This document shows, in pieces, positions 1 to 12,250 of a stretch of 64,000 bases of DNA (position 1 is its first letter; each line of letters opens with the position of its first letter). This DNA is from Lumbricus rubellus (lineage: Eukaryota; Annelida; Clitellata; Crassiclitellata; Lumbricidae). Both the position numbers and the translations under genes were made by a program. The stretch is taken from NCBI GenBank assembly GCA_945859605.1, contig OX243824.1:26929403-26993402 (forward strand), in the 5' to 3' direction. The notes beneath the pieces were generated by a model that made no database searches, was not told the DNA's origin, and was given only the letters and a program-made list of their open reading frames with translations.

Positions 1-67
1 GTATGTATGTATGTATGTATGTATGTATGTATGTATGTATGTATGTATGTATGTATGTATGCATGTA

Positions 68-100
<33 letters not shown>

Positions 101-208
101 ATGAATGTATGTATGTATGTATGTATGTATGTATGTATGTATGTATGTATGTATGTATGTATGTATGTATGTATGTATGTATGTATGTATGTATGTATGT
201 ATGTATGT
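1..208. repeat. (GTAT)n microsatellite at the window edge
   Basis: Nearly pure TATG tetranucleotide with a GTGTGTGT break at 70-83. Its left end is outside the window. Apparent reading frames in it are repeats of MYVC only. Confidence 0.98.
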
Positions 209-210
209 GT

Positions 211-1660
211 AGGCCTATATAATTATATAAATGATCATTTAAGTTTATCTATGCATGCATGTATGTATGCATTAACGATGTATGATAGCCTCAAGCAAAT
301 TCACATGGCGTACATTAAAAATCTTCAAAGACGAATGCTTGTTGTGATAGCATATTAAGACGTCGGATTCTGACCTCTGCCTGTCTTGTTGTGATCTTGT
401 TTAGTGAAGTCAAGTGAACTGTGTGTGTTTATGATAAAATGGTGGTTAGCGTGTTCTGCTATGGTTATGGTGTTATGGTTCAAATCTGCTCAAGGCAAAA
501 TTTTATTTCGATATTTCTGCTCCACTTCGTTGCACTGGACAGTCTGTATAATCAGTGTGCTATTTAGACGTCTCTGGGTTGAGTTCCCCAAGAAATTAAA
601 TTTCCTTCACCAGAAAATTCGCGAGGTCGTGAATAGGCCCGGCCTACATAATACATTCCCCACAAAAATGAAAGGGGTAGCCTATTAATACACAATATTA
701 AACATCGATGTTACTCGCACCTTTTTCTCTGACAATATCTATTCTATGCGCTTCGTGACGTCACTTACCTGTCATATAAAAATAGTATTTTTTCATTTAT
801 CATAATGAAAGTTGAAGAACTGACGCTAGGCTTAAAAGTAATTGAACAATGACGTCATATTCGATTGTAAACTAATTATTAACGGCGTCGTTTAAAACGG
901 ATGAATCGATAGATTATGACGCCACGTGTAGTATAAGTGTTGGCATATTGTTATTTGACTCGCATTTCGATTGTTAAAACTCAAATCGCTGAACTACTTA
1001 TCTCATTGATTTTAATTCCGTGCTTTAGACTATTAAAGTTTACTTTGGTTGCCACAGTTAAGTGGCTGGGTCAAAGGTTTACACTGATGGGCATCGTGGG
1101 TTTCTTAAAACCGTTTCAACAGAGTCTCCATTATAGACTTGTGGCATCAGTTTTTTTAAGAGGCAATCATAAGACAGCTTTCTTGACTGCTGCTAGAGTG
1201 GTCCGCGGGGGAATAACCTTCCGGAAGCATTGATTGACGGAAGCGGATCTCCAACATCTGATGTTGTTTTAAAAGACGTCTGCATCATGCATGCAAACGC
1301 CAACACGCAGACTTTGCAGATGGACCGTTTCCAGAGCAATTAGTTGTTGTAGGTCTAGTTGTAAAGACGTGGTCCAGAATTTGAAGTTTAGCAGTGGAGT
1401 TGTAGTGAAACCTGCTGGTAAACATGGCATACCTTCGTCCATCCGTCCGTCAGTATCATTTTTTCACCCTGCCTGCATGTCTTCATATATCTACCTGCCT
1501 GCTTGCCTATATGTGTATGCCTGCGTACCCATACTCTGCCCTGTACCGTAAATCATATAGTAGGCCTACAAGATATCGTGCCCTGCCTATTATTATTGTA
1601 TACGTAGGCCTACAAAGAAACATAGGTTTGGCACATGCTATAGGTCTATATATTTATGTA
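211..1660. other. Intergenic, no gene seen
   Basis: AT-rich sequence with TAGGCCTA-type words, two CRE palindromes, and only short frames without recognisable domains. Confidence 0.6.
756..857. promoter_or_regulatory. Two CRE palindromes with a TATA-like word
   Basis: TGACGTCA at 756-763 and 850-857, with ATATAAAAATAG at 773-784 between them. Another TGACGTCA is at 3048. No gene that they would serve is recognisable. Confidence 0.25.
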
Positions 1661-1664
1661 TATA

Positions 1665-2804
1665 CAGGGTGCGACTAAAAAAAAGTAATCCCCTACGGTT
1701 TGTAGCCCATATCTTGACCAAACATAGGCCTACAAATTTTTTAATGAAACTTTACAGTCTTAAAGGCAATTCATATTTACGTACAATGGTTCAAATTTCA
1801 ACAAAATATTTCAAACAGAACAAAGGTTACATCACCGTTTTTTACGATTAAAAAATGCGACGCAGCAAAAAGTAACAAAAAACCAATTTAATTATTCTGG
1901 CCAATATCTTGGCCGCAAGTAAGAATTTCGAATTGAAATTTTACAGGCCTAAAGACAATTCATATCGACACCTGATGGTCAAATTTCATCAAAATATTTC
2001 ATACAGAATAAAAGTTATGGCACTTTTAGGGATGCCACCCACCGTTTTTTGACGATTCAAAGACATAACGCAGCAAAAAGAAGCAAACACACGATTTTAT
2101 TAAGTCTCATCTCAAATAATTGTTATCAAATAGCCTTGATATTGCCAAACGATCATTTTTATTACTATTTAAAAAAGAAACAGTCCATCAAGAACTGTGC
2201 AAAGAGACTCAAAAGAAGTGGTGGGCACATTGATCACAAGTTGTGAAGCACTACCAAGTTCATTTGGCAACAGTTATCTAAGATGAGACTTAATAAAATC
2301 GTGTTTATGCGACTTTTTGTTGCGTTTCGTTTTTGAATCGTCAAAAACGGTGGGTGGCCTCACTAAAAGTGATGTAACTTTTGTTCTGTTTGAAATATTT
2401 TGTTGAAATTTGAACCATTGTACGTAAATATGAATTGCCTTTAAGAGTGGTATAACTTGTGTTGTGTTTGAAATATTTTGATGAAATCTGGCCATTGTGT
2501 GTAAATGTGAATTGTCTTTAAACATGTAGGCTAAAGATTCATTTTGAAATTCTTACTTCTGGCCATGATATTAGCAAAAAACCTAATTTTTTGTGCGATT
2601 CGTTTTTGAACCGTCAAAAAACGGTGGGTGGCCTCACTAAAAGTGACGTACCTTTTGTTCTGTTTTAAATATTTTTTGAAATTTGGACCATTGCACGTAA
2701 ATATGAATTTCCTTTAAGACTGTAAAGTTTCATTTAAAAAATCGTATGTTTGCCCAAGATATGGGCCAAAACCCGTAGGGGATTACTTTTTTTGGCGCAC
2801 CCTG
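1665..2804. mobile_element. Mariner-type foldback element
   Basis: Ends CAGGGTGCGACTAAAAAAAA (1665) and its complement at 2804, with TA on both sides. The two arms are about 450-530 bp each and pair almost throughout: CACGATTTTATTAAGTCTCA at 2091 is complemented at about 2286. The loop near 2200-2245 reads KRLKRSGGHIDHKL then stop, like the GGHxEH end of mariner transposases. No intact transposase. Confidence 0.82.
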
Positions 2805-3417
2805 TATATAACTAACCGTGCTACTCGGCGTTACCTGGAAAATTTAGAGTTTTCGCCCCGCCCCAAGGTCAAATCATTTATTAAATCTGTAGGCTATAGG
2901 CGCTAAATAGCCTACCGCATCGCTATTGTGGTCATGTTTTTCTTCTTCCGATCTTCAGTTCACATTGGACATCGTCATTTAATAAATATTATTGCAAATC
3001 GGTTTGCTATGTAATTATTGACCACGTGACACGTCTACGGTTAGAAATGACGTCAGAATGGCGTCTTAAAAAATAAATATCGGTAAGAATAGATCCAATG
3101 CAGCCCACTATTGTTGCAGCCTAGGACCGTTAATGTCGTCTAAATTTCGCGTGTTTCCATATCAAAACTTAAAATGTCCATAGCTCGGGTTTTAAAGTGA
3201 ATTGAGAGTTGAAAATAGTCGCGCTGACCTACAAATTCGCACTAGAAGATAAAGAAAATTGAAATTGTTTCGTCGTGCGAAATGTAGCAGTTAAACTTTC
3301 AGCCTTATGATGTAAGATTATAGCCTACATGTAGGCCTACATGTAGGCCTATAATATGCATGCGCGCATTGCACGTGTATATGATTACTAGTCGATGTAA
3401 CCCGTCTTTGCAAAATA

Positions 3418-3790
3418 TAAAGAAGAAGAAGAAGAAGAAGATGATGATGAAGAAGAAGAAGAAGAAGAAGAAGAAGAAGAAGAAGAAGAAGAAGAAGAAG
3501 AGGAGGAGGAGGAGGAGGAGGAGGAGGAGGAGAAGGAGAAGGAGAAGGAGAAGAAGAAGGACAAGGACAAGGACGAGGACGAGGACAAGGAGAAGGAGAA
3601 GGAGAAGAAGAAGAAGAAGAAGATGAAGAAGAAGAAGAAGAAGAAGAAGAAGAAGAAGAAGAAGAAGAAGAAGAAGAAGAAGAAGAAGAAGAAGAAGAAG
3701 AAGAAGAAGAAGAAGAAGAAGAAGAAGAAGAAGAAGAAGAAGAAGAAGAAGAAGAAGAAGAAGAAGAAGAAGAAGAAGAAGAAGAAGAAG
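3418..3790. repeat. (GAA)n polypurine tract
   Basis: Compound GAA, GAT, GAG, GGAGAA and GACAAG units, then pure GAA from 3625 to 3790 (about 55 units). Pure polypurine on the plus strand, able in principle to form triplex DNA. Frames in it (poly-K, poly-L, poly-F, poly-S) are artefacts. Confidence 0.98.
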
Positions 3791-5344
3791 CAATTATTAT
3801 GATGATGACGAAACGGACGGTTCATCAGCCACGCAAATTCATCAATAATTCGGTTCGTGATGATCGGTTTGTCATTTCACATGCATATGGATGTACAATC
3901 ATACACTATGTAAGATGTTGAATGGGGCTGAAAGCGGGAATGCTTCTACGCAGATGAGACGCGCCAACACCATGACGAAGACCTAGTCAGATCACCCTTG
4001 TGTATATAACTAATCAAGGAATGCATGCAATCTTATCAGTAAACCATGCCAGTGATAGCCTTCCAAGAAAGAAATTTCTATTCATGTTCTCGTGCTAAGA
4101 CGATTGCTACTGCTGAAGATTATCATGGCAATCATTACCGATGCTGATGATTAAATTGTAGAACTAGTATTTTCATATTGCGAAGTCAGAGGCGTAGTAA
4201 GGAAAATATTTATCGTTTCCATTTCTCTATTTAAGTCTATTATATAGGCCTAGCATATTGTCTCAAAATAGCCTACGCGGAATTAGATCTAGTGCAAACG
4301 TTCAGGAATTATTCATTTCCGGGGTTTTAAGATGATCAGGCAACGACGATATCAATAAAGATGACTGACGTGATGATGACATATAGCTAGGCCTATTACA
4401 TTGTATATATATATATATATAGGCTATGTATATGGGCGTGTTACAGTGTGTATAACTGTATATAATATATATGCAGCCAGTATTTAATAGGCCTAGGCCT
4501 ACTGTTGATGATGACGATAATGTTGAGAAAGTTGATGGTTACCGGCACACTGCAGTGTAGGCCTAAGCTTATTATTACACGGAGGAGGCGCCAGGAAACC
4601 ATTTATTGGGATTCCATTTGGGAGGGGTCCAATGGGCAAGGTCGCAAAATACACGGAATTAGCTTTTTAATTCGGAAACTAGGCCTACTTATTTCGAGGG
4701 CTTTTAACACGTAAACGCTATGAACACGCCCGTGACCCGTCACAGGTCTAATAATATCCTTCTACTCCGGAAACACTATAGACCTATGCCATTGCATAAC
4801 AACGTATGCATGCCTGTAATCTACAGCCTATTAATAAGCTGGAGCGATGCCCACTCTACAACGCGCTCACGGTAAATACCGTAACACCATTGACTAAGCA
4901 TTAGCTGCAGCAGATGCTGGATCAGCACAATGAGCACTTAGCGTAAAAATTCCTGTTGCATTGGTCCGATTCCGGATTCGAAGAATTAATGGATAGAACC
5001 CGTTGGAATTTCGCCAAATTGCAGCAAGCTTACGTAGGCTACTGTACACTGTACACAGTGCACGCACCTGTTAGCGTAAATTTACGTTGGCAGGAACTCG
5101 CGAGGAGGAGTATTTTTCCGCACAGCTGGTCTCCGGTAAGTGGAAAGAGGGAAGAGCGATATGTTTGGAAGATGAGATACGGTTGTTGTTGTGCTTTTAA
5201 AGACAACCAGCGTGATTGCTTCCACTTCTCGTCGTTTCTTTCATATCGGATTTCGATCTGGCTCAGCTAATGCGTTCTGATTCCTAGCATTCCTTCACGC
5301 ATCGCTGTAAATAAATGCGCGACAGAACACATGACTCACTATAA
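3791..5344. other. Intergenic, no gene seen
   Basis: Unremarkable sequence with a short TA repeat near 4404-4421 and TAGGCCTA words. A 104-codon frame at 4956-5270 shows no recognisable domain. Confidence 0.6.
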
Positions 5345-5352
5345 TAAATTAG

Positions 5353-6647
5353 CAGTGATGTAGTCGAGTCCACCTGGGCCGAGTCCGAGTCCGAGTCCGA
5401 GTCCTGCTAAGCCGAGTCCGAGTCGAGTCCGAGTCCAAAGGAGTTCGAGTCCGAGTCCGAGTCCGAGTCACTAAGGATCGAGTCCGAGTCCGAGTCCGAG
5501 TCCAGTGACATCAAGATCCACTGAAACACTCAACTTAATGACATAAAAAAAATATCAACACTAATTATGCTAATGGAATTTTTTGTGTAATTTATCAGAA
5601 TTGAACTTTAAAAATACTGAATTAGATAACGTTTTTTGATAATGTGGCGCAATGAAATGGATACAAATATCCTTCCACTGACAAAACACAATTAAGTTCA
5701 ACAGCGCATCTTGTGAAATCTCTTATGTTGAGATTTGGGGCCAAAAACTGCCACCCATCAGCAATGCCTCTAAGCCTAGATTTTCTACTCTAGTAAATGT
5801 TCGGAATCTGTGGTTTTGGGAAATGGCGTCTATTCACTGTGATAATATCAGCTACTCCAATACCCCAACACAGGCCAACTAAGTGCTACGACCTTGCCTG
5901 CACGTTGCAATCCTCCAGTTATGTAAAAGCCTATCTGATCTATTAATGGAGATGTAGGCCTAAACCTCTGTGCCCGATTCCAAAAAGAGAGAAGTTCTAA
6001 TAGCCACCAGCCACAAGTAGCCAATAGACACGTCCAACCTCCTATCCTCAATTGTCTTACCATAAACGTTTCGATAGACTAGAAGTCTATGTTCGATCAG
6101 ATCAGCATAATAAATGCCAAGTCAATTGAGGTGTCAAAATATCAAACTCGATATAGACCCTTTGCATGCCATGGATGCCTGGTTTTGTTTGTGCAAGCCT
6201 ATTATAGGCATGTTCAAATATTTCAACTAGCCCCTGCCGTAACCCAACACCGACTATACATCAAATAAACCTGTAATTACCTTCCCTCGCCTATATTCAG
6301 CGGTGCTCAGCCATCCGTGACATAATTTCAATGTCAGGTTGTTTCATTACGAACTTAAACCCGCGGGCTACAAGGGTTCCTTTGTTTGAGTTGAGTCAGT
6401 TGATTGATCAAGAAAGCAGACGAAATGTCTTAATTGGTTGTGGCAATACAAAATGGCCTGCTCCACGGAAAATTCGTGACTCGGAAACCGAGTCACCGAG
6501 TCAAATTTCGAGTCCAGGGCTTCGAGTCCGAGTCCGAGTCCGAGTCCGAGTCCTGACAGCCCGAGTCCGAGTCCGAGTCCGAGTCCGCAGAAAATCGGTC
6601 TCGAGTCGGACTCGAGTCTTTTGCCGGACTCGAGTCCTACATCACTG
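5353..6647. mobile_element. Non-autonomous hAT element with GAGTCC repeats
   Basis: Ends CAGTGATGTAGTCGAGTC and GACTCGAGTCCTACATCACTG (inverted), flanked by a perfect 8-bp TAAATTAG duplication at 5345-5352 and 6648-6655. Both subterminal regions carry GAGTCC/GAGTCG tandem units (5370-5515 and 6500-6590). 1295 bp; no transposase frame found inside. Confidence 0.92.
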
Positions 6648-6657
6648 TAAATTAGTA

Positions 6658-6920
6658 CAGTGGCGTAGTTGGAAATTTATAATGTGGGGGAGGGGTAATG
6701 GCCTGGCCGGATGCCCTTCCTGACACCAACCCAACAGTATTACAGTAAATAAAAAGGGAGTAGGCCTAAAGAAACAAACGGAATAAAGTAAGAAAAACAA
6801 TTATTGTTACAACAAACAATTTTTTTTATTTATTTAAGTGGATAAATAACCTTTAAAAAACTTTCCTAAGCCAATAGGGGGAGTTTAACCCTAAACCCCC
6901 TTGTCTAGTCTACGCCAGTG
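6658..6920. mobile_element. hAT-type MITE next to the previous element
   Basis: Starts CAGTGGCGTAGTTGG and ends TAGTCTACGCCAGTG; flanks AATTAGTA and GATTAGTA differ at one base. 263 bp, no frame. Its left target copy overlaps the right target copy of the 5353-6647 element. Confidence 0.7.
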
Positions 6921-6934
6921 GATTAGTAAGTTAA

Positions 6935-7190
6935 GGGATGGGGTTTAGAATTATGGTAACAATCTGGCACGAAGAGCGCACGGACGCGGAAGCACTTCGA
7001 GTCCCTCTACCCTCCCGAAAGATCCACTCAACCTTCCATTCGGCAGACTGATGGCGTTGGTAAATTGAGCAGTAGGCAGTGATAACGCCTTGCCGACAGT
7101 TAAATTAATTGACTTATGTAATAACTTGTGCACGTGCGTCAGTCATACTATGAATTATAATTATTATGCATTGTAATTTGAGGATGGTAA
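6935..7190 (+). mobile_element. SINE-like repeat, family D
   Basis: Head ATGGTAACAATCTGGCACG with CACTTCGAGTCCC as B box, then GATCCACTCAACCTTCC, a CAGATGGCATTGGT-type block and TAATAACTTGTG. Four copies in the window define it by eye. Confidence 0.65.
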
Positions 7191-7796
7191 TGTAAGATAA
7201 AGTAAGCCTAGTAAGGTGATCTGTTATGCTATGCTTGTCTTCCTCTGTCCTACTTTTTTCGCAGATGCCAAAATGTGCGAATGATTTATAAGCTTACTCT
7301 GCAGAGTAGCTAATTGCTCGAACAGGCCACACACTCGTCGTCTCGAAACCGCAGAGTTCTTGGCCACTCTACTCAAGTAACTCAACAACTCTTGTCACAC
7401 CTTAGCGAGGAAAAATACTCACTTAGCAACAGAGGCCATATTCATATTTAGTTGTGCATGTGTGGCAGTGGAAAAGTACAAAAACACATTATTTTCGTCA
7501 TAATTTATAGTGCTCAACAATCTTATTTTTCATGTAGGCCAAACCTGTGCCTGGATGCGGTGTGACATAGTTCTAGAACAATGGCGTCTAAGTTCTAACC
7601 CCCTCCACCCCCATACCTCTACCATCTGGATTTGGAGAACAATCACTCTGGTCGACTTATCCCAGTGAAAATAAACAAACCCCAGTTTACATGAAAACCG
7701 TACTTTTACTCCACACTATGAAGTTCGACGAAGATTGGTCTCCATTGGTAAACGCCACTGATTTGGAATCGTCAATAAACAAAGAAAGGCCATTAC

Positions 7797-8003
7797 CAGT
7801 AGCGGCGCTGGGAGGGTTAAGACCCCCCAAAAGACCATCCTTTTTTCCCATGTAAAAACAAATATTTCCATGATTAGCCCCCCCCCTCCAAAAAGAACCA
7901 AATGACTAAAAAAGGTCGTCTGAAATTTTGGCGATGAAAATGGAAAATTTCCTCCACGAGTCCAGCCCCCCCCCAAAAAAATTAAATCCTGGCGACGCCA
8001 CTG
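7797..8003. mobile_element. hAT-type MITE, diverged
   Basis: CAGTAGCGGCGCTGGGAGG at the left, CCTGGCGACGCCACTG at the right; flanks GCCATTAC and GCTACTAC differ at two bases. 207 bp. Confidence 0.55.
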
Positions 8004-9884
8004 GCTACTACTAACCCAGAGGTTCTTATATACAAGCCAAGGTTTGCTTCCTGCGTATTGTCTCAGTAAACTATATTTGAATTGCCACTGATGAGCATTC
8101 ATTTCAGCCCACAGGAGAAACAGATCCCATATTTATTTTAATCAGCCAAGCAGAGAGAGATTCATTGCGACCAAACTGTAATATGGAATTTATTGTCAAC
8201 AAATTAAAATTAGCAAAAACCAGTTAGCGCTAATGACATTGACATAATAGACATAATAGCTTTAAATCCGATCTCGAAATTAGCTCAGCATCTGACTTTA
8301 CATTCGTTCAATGTTTTTATCTTTGATTTGCAGAATCGAAACTCAGCAGATGTCGCTCTGGATTTGGCAAACATCGTTCACACCAGAGGGCTTCTGTAAA
8401 ACGAAAATTCACGGATTATAATTTGATACCCGTTAAGTTTTAAGAGCAGCAAAAATACCTCTTCAGGTATAACACGATCGATGACAGAGTCTCGAAATGA
8501 AACAGTTTCCGAAAATCTGCAATAATACATTCTTACTCCACTTGGTGCGAGTATTCAACTCTTCCAACGTGACAAACAACTGACACTGCTTAGCTGCATT
8601 TGCACCATAACATAGACTAAAATCAAATTAACATTCCAGCTCGCAAGATATCCAACACATCGAACTACATTGAGGCCAGGACTCCACGATAGTTTTCTGG
8701 TTAGCTGCTGAGCATGGACGACCAAATGCAGAATCCACAGTTTGCACTTACCCAAATCCCAATATTTACAGCACTGCAAATTATTTAAAAGATAGTTTAA
8801 CGTGTTATCAGTGTTCATCAAACTTCTACTTCTACCATAACATCATGGCTCATCAAACAACTCCTACAATAAATATTTTGATCACTCACATGACTTCTAG
8901 TCTTAATGCAGCAAATTAATATCTATACCATGATTTCATCGCTTATAAAGCTCCTACCTCTGCTACAATAATAATAAAGAAATTTATATGGCATCATGAC
9001 AATGTCACGCCGTTCAAAGGGTGTCTTAGCTAAGCAACATCACACGAGCAAATGCAAGCAGTGCTCCTTCAAGCTATAAATTTGCTCATCCAACTTTTAA
9101 CGTTACTGCAATAATTCAGCATCATTATCATGCTTTCGTAACATAATTATATTAAAGAAATAATATTGGGATCTGGGTAAATGCGAATGGTGAAAAGGAT
9201 GTTGGTCATATGACTTCATTGAATATTTACTATGCTACAAGAGCTCCTTGCACCAAAATCTTACAGAAGCATAACATACTTTCTAGATCATGCAAGCACC
9301 AGCTTCTAACCCTACCAGCATCTCTGAGCATTACGAAGGCCCCATATGTGCTCTAAGTGAGTCTCAAATAATAATAATATGGGCCATACACGAGCTTGCT
9401 GCAGGATCAAATAAGGACAACTTGACAAGCATCATCATCATACTGTACTCAACAACTGTAGCTCAAACCTCACAAAGTTACCATGGTTACTCAATGTGAT
9501 ATACACACAGACCATACTACCCAACAATTCTCGTCCAACACTTCAAATGGTACGATAACCTTCACTCCATGCCACATCGAAAGTACAATTATTACCAGTC
9601 AGCATGTACTACGCAAAACAAACAAGCTTCAAATGACTACAACGAAAGCCAGCAACAGAAACCACGACATCTCAATTATACCAAATCTTCAAAGGCACCA
9701 CCCGTTCGTAAGTTGGTTTTTCGTTCATCGCAATGTAACATAATCAAATGGAACCAGAAATCTATGCACAGTGTGAACCCATTAACATGAAGTCATTGAG
9801 GGGAAACATGTCTCATAGTATAGCATTCACATCAGGCCATACATCAAAAAGGAAAATGCTGAGCAGATCATACAATTAAAACAT
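8004..9884. other. Intergenic, no gene seen
   Basis: AT-rich; several 60-90-codon frames without domains or splice structure that I can support. Nothing repeated elsewhere in the window was noticed here. Confidence 0.55.
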
Positions 9885-10183
9885 GTTCACAGCAAGTTTT
9901 CAACTGCATGCAGCAATTTCAGCATGTCTACAATATGTCTACAGCTACATGTAGCTAAAACATGCTTGCACATACATGAAGCATGTGCTTACAACATGCC
10001 TACAGCTACACGTAGCATGTTTAAAAACATGCTTGCACATACATGAAGCATGTGTTTACAACATGTCTACAGCTACATGTAGCATGTTTACAACATGTTT
10101 ACACATACATATAGCATGTTTAAAACATGTTTACACATACATGTAGCATATTTAAAACATACTTGCACATATACATGAAGCAT
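9885..10183. repeat. ACATGTAGCATGTTT minisatellite, degenerate part
   Basis: Degenerate units built from CTACATGTAGCATG and AACATGTTTACA, related to the block at 10680-11215. The SINE at 10184 interrupts it; fragments reappear at 10390-10475. Confidence 0.85.
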
Positions 10184-10375
10184 GTGGCCGATTGGTTAGA
10201 GAGGTTGGCCTGTAACGCAGAGAATACAAGGTCGATCTTCGTCTGAGATGGTTTCTGCGTATGGACCTTGAGCAAGTCCATGACTCACAATGATATTGAC
10301 TTGCAATACAATTGCACCATGGAGGTGGTGTGAGCACTTCTGAGCTTTGTAAGAAGGATGATACAAATTGAAGTT
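10184..10375 (+). mobile_element. tRNA-derived SINE, family B, inside a minisatellite
   Basis: Head GGCCGATTGGTTAGAGAGG and B-box-like AAGGTCGATC, then GGACCTTGAGCAAGTCC and ATGACTCACAATG, the same core as family A, then GAGCACTTCTGAGC. It interrupts the ACATGTAGCATGTTT minisatellite. Confidence 0.65.
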
Positions 10376-10679
10376 GCATTACATCGTTTAAAACATGCAC
10401 ATAAATACAGCATGTTTAGATGTTTAAAACTGCATGTAGAATGTTTAAAACTTAATACAACTACATGAAGCATGTATCTATCAACGCACTGCTGTCCCTG
10501 TATGGTGTGCTAACCAGCTAGGATTAGTAGCCTTGGAGACATAACAGCAGTTGGCATTAAGCAGAATATGGTTAATAAACCAGGAACATATAAATGAGTC
10601 CACACTGTGATTCCTGTCAGCTCAGAACCACCTTAAAGTGCTTTGATAATTATCGTTTCCCATTATAAGCTGTTTTGGA

Positions 10680-11215
10680 ATATGTGTTTACGACTATATG
10701 TAGCATATTTTAAACATGTTTACAGCATGTTTACAACTACATGTAGCATGTCTACAACATGCATACTGTAGCATACATCATGTTTATGACTACATGTAGC
10801 ATATTTTAAACATGTTTACAATATGTTTACGACTACATGTAGCATATTTTAAACATGTTTACAGTATGTTTACGACTACATGTAGCATATTTTAAACATG
10901 TTTACAGTATGTCTACGACTACATGTAGCATATTTTAAACATGTTTACAGTATGTTTACGACTACATGTAGAATATTTTATACATGTTTACATCATGTTT
11001 ACAACTACATGTTGCATGTTTACAACATGTTTAGCATGTTTACAACATGTCTGCAGCTACATGTAGCATGTTTACAACATGTTTACAGCATTATACAACT
11101 ACATGCAGCATGTTTAAAACATGCTTACAGCATATTCAGAACCAGACAAAGCATTTTTGGAGCATGCTTACCTTACATGCTCACAGAATGTTTCCAACTA
11201 CATGTAGGCATAGCA
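10680..11215. repeat. 43-bp minisatellite
   Basis: Unit of 43 bp with markers TGTTTACGACTACATGTAG and CATATTTTAAACATGTTTAC; at least four nearly identical units from 10785 to 10955, more degenerate to both sides. ACATGT and CATATG-like palindromes are dense. Not coding: 43 is not a multiple of 3. Confidence 0.9.
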
Positions 11216-12139
11216 GTGGTAGTAGTGGCACAAGCAGTGTTTATCATTCTCGACAATTTACTCAATAAAATATTTAGATACGCATTACAAATAATTTACT
11301 GTACAACCTTGACACACACACACGCACGCACACATGCATACACGCATACACACAGCGCACGCCCACACCAACACACAGCAGCTACCAATAGCATTTACTA
11401 GCACATAAAGTTGTTTTAAACTGGAGCTGAACCAAGCCAACGTCACATCACCATCAAGAAATACTTTTCTCATGCAGACACTGAAACTTCCCGACTACAT
11501 CATCGCCTACCGTATAATCCAGCGTCGTCCAAACAGAAAAAAATTAAATAAAAAAACTGATCTTTCCTCGGCAAACATAAAAGGCCCGACAACCGTAAAC
11601 ATCTCACAAACGATCAGAAAGAATCAAGAACGTTCGCTTTTAGATCGACCAAAGACTGATCAAAGATCATAATTAAACTCTGAAGTTACGAAAGCATTAG
11701 GGCGTGCATGTAGATCGAACTTTAAAACATGTGCTCGGCTGCATTATACAAATGCTACATAGAAGTATTTCGGTAAAGCCGCCCATAAAGCACACACTGC
11801 CCCCGAATAAACGGGGAGATCACCTTCGTCGTGATAATAATTAATTATCCATTTATATTATTAAGTCATCAAAATGTTAACTGTGCAGTGATTTTAAATG
11901 TGAGAATTATTTCTTTGACGCGCGACACTATTTATACGAATTTCATAAACTGTGGGAGGAGTCTCTAAGAGCTATGACTCCACCTCCTCCACATCCACCT
12001 CCAACAACAACAGCAGACCCGATGATGACTTAGGTAAGAGAGAGAGAGACTGGTGATGGCAGTAGTAGACCAGCTTCAGCGGAATTCCAGTCGAAAGCTA
12101 ACAAGCCCTGTTGCTATGACGACGACGGCTCGACACATG
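11216..12139. other. Probable CCNY 3' flank or 3' UTR
   Basis: Downstream of the CCNY stop codon in the gene's direction. Contains a CA-rich tract at 11311-11380 and no coding signal. I did not find a clear minus-strand AATAAA near the stop, so the transcript end is unknown. Confidence 0.4.
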
Positions 12140-12250
12140 TCATGACAGGATCGCTTTGCTGTGTCGCGGGTTCGACGCAATGCCGTCCAAACTCTGCGAT
12201 CGACAAAGTCGCGTCTCTTTCAGTCGACCTTCGCAAAGGTTTGACATGGC
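12140..12250 (-). CDS. CCNY: CCNY exon 8 (C-terminus, stop)
   Basis: Acceptor TTGCAG, 36 codons and TGA at 12142-12140. Reads [36 protein letters not shown]; human has AISRLCEDKYKDLRR and RSASADNL in the same places. Less conserved than the cyclin box, so the call rests on AxSxLCE, RSxS, length and phase. Confidence 0.85.
   Translation of the reverse strand, partial: AMSNLCEGRLKETRLCRSQSLDGIASNPRHSKAILS

Noticed and set aside
3305..3825. Long frames of poly-Leu, poly-Lys, poly-Phe and poly-Ser
   Set aside because: They are the three frames of the GAA microsatellite, with no flanking domain or start context.
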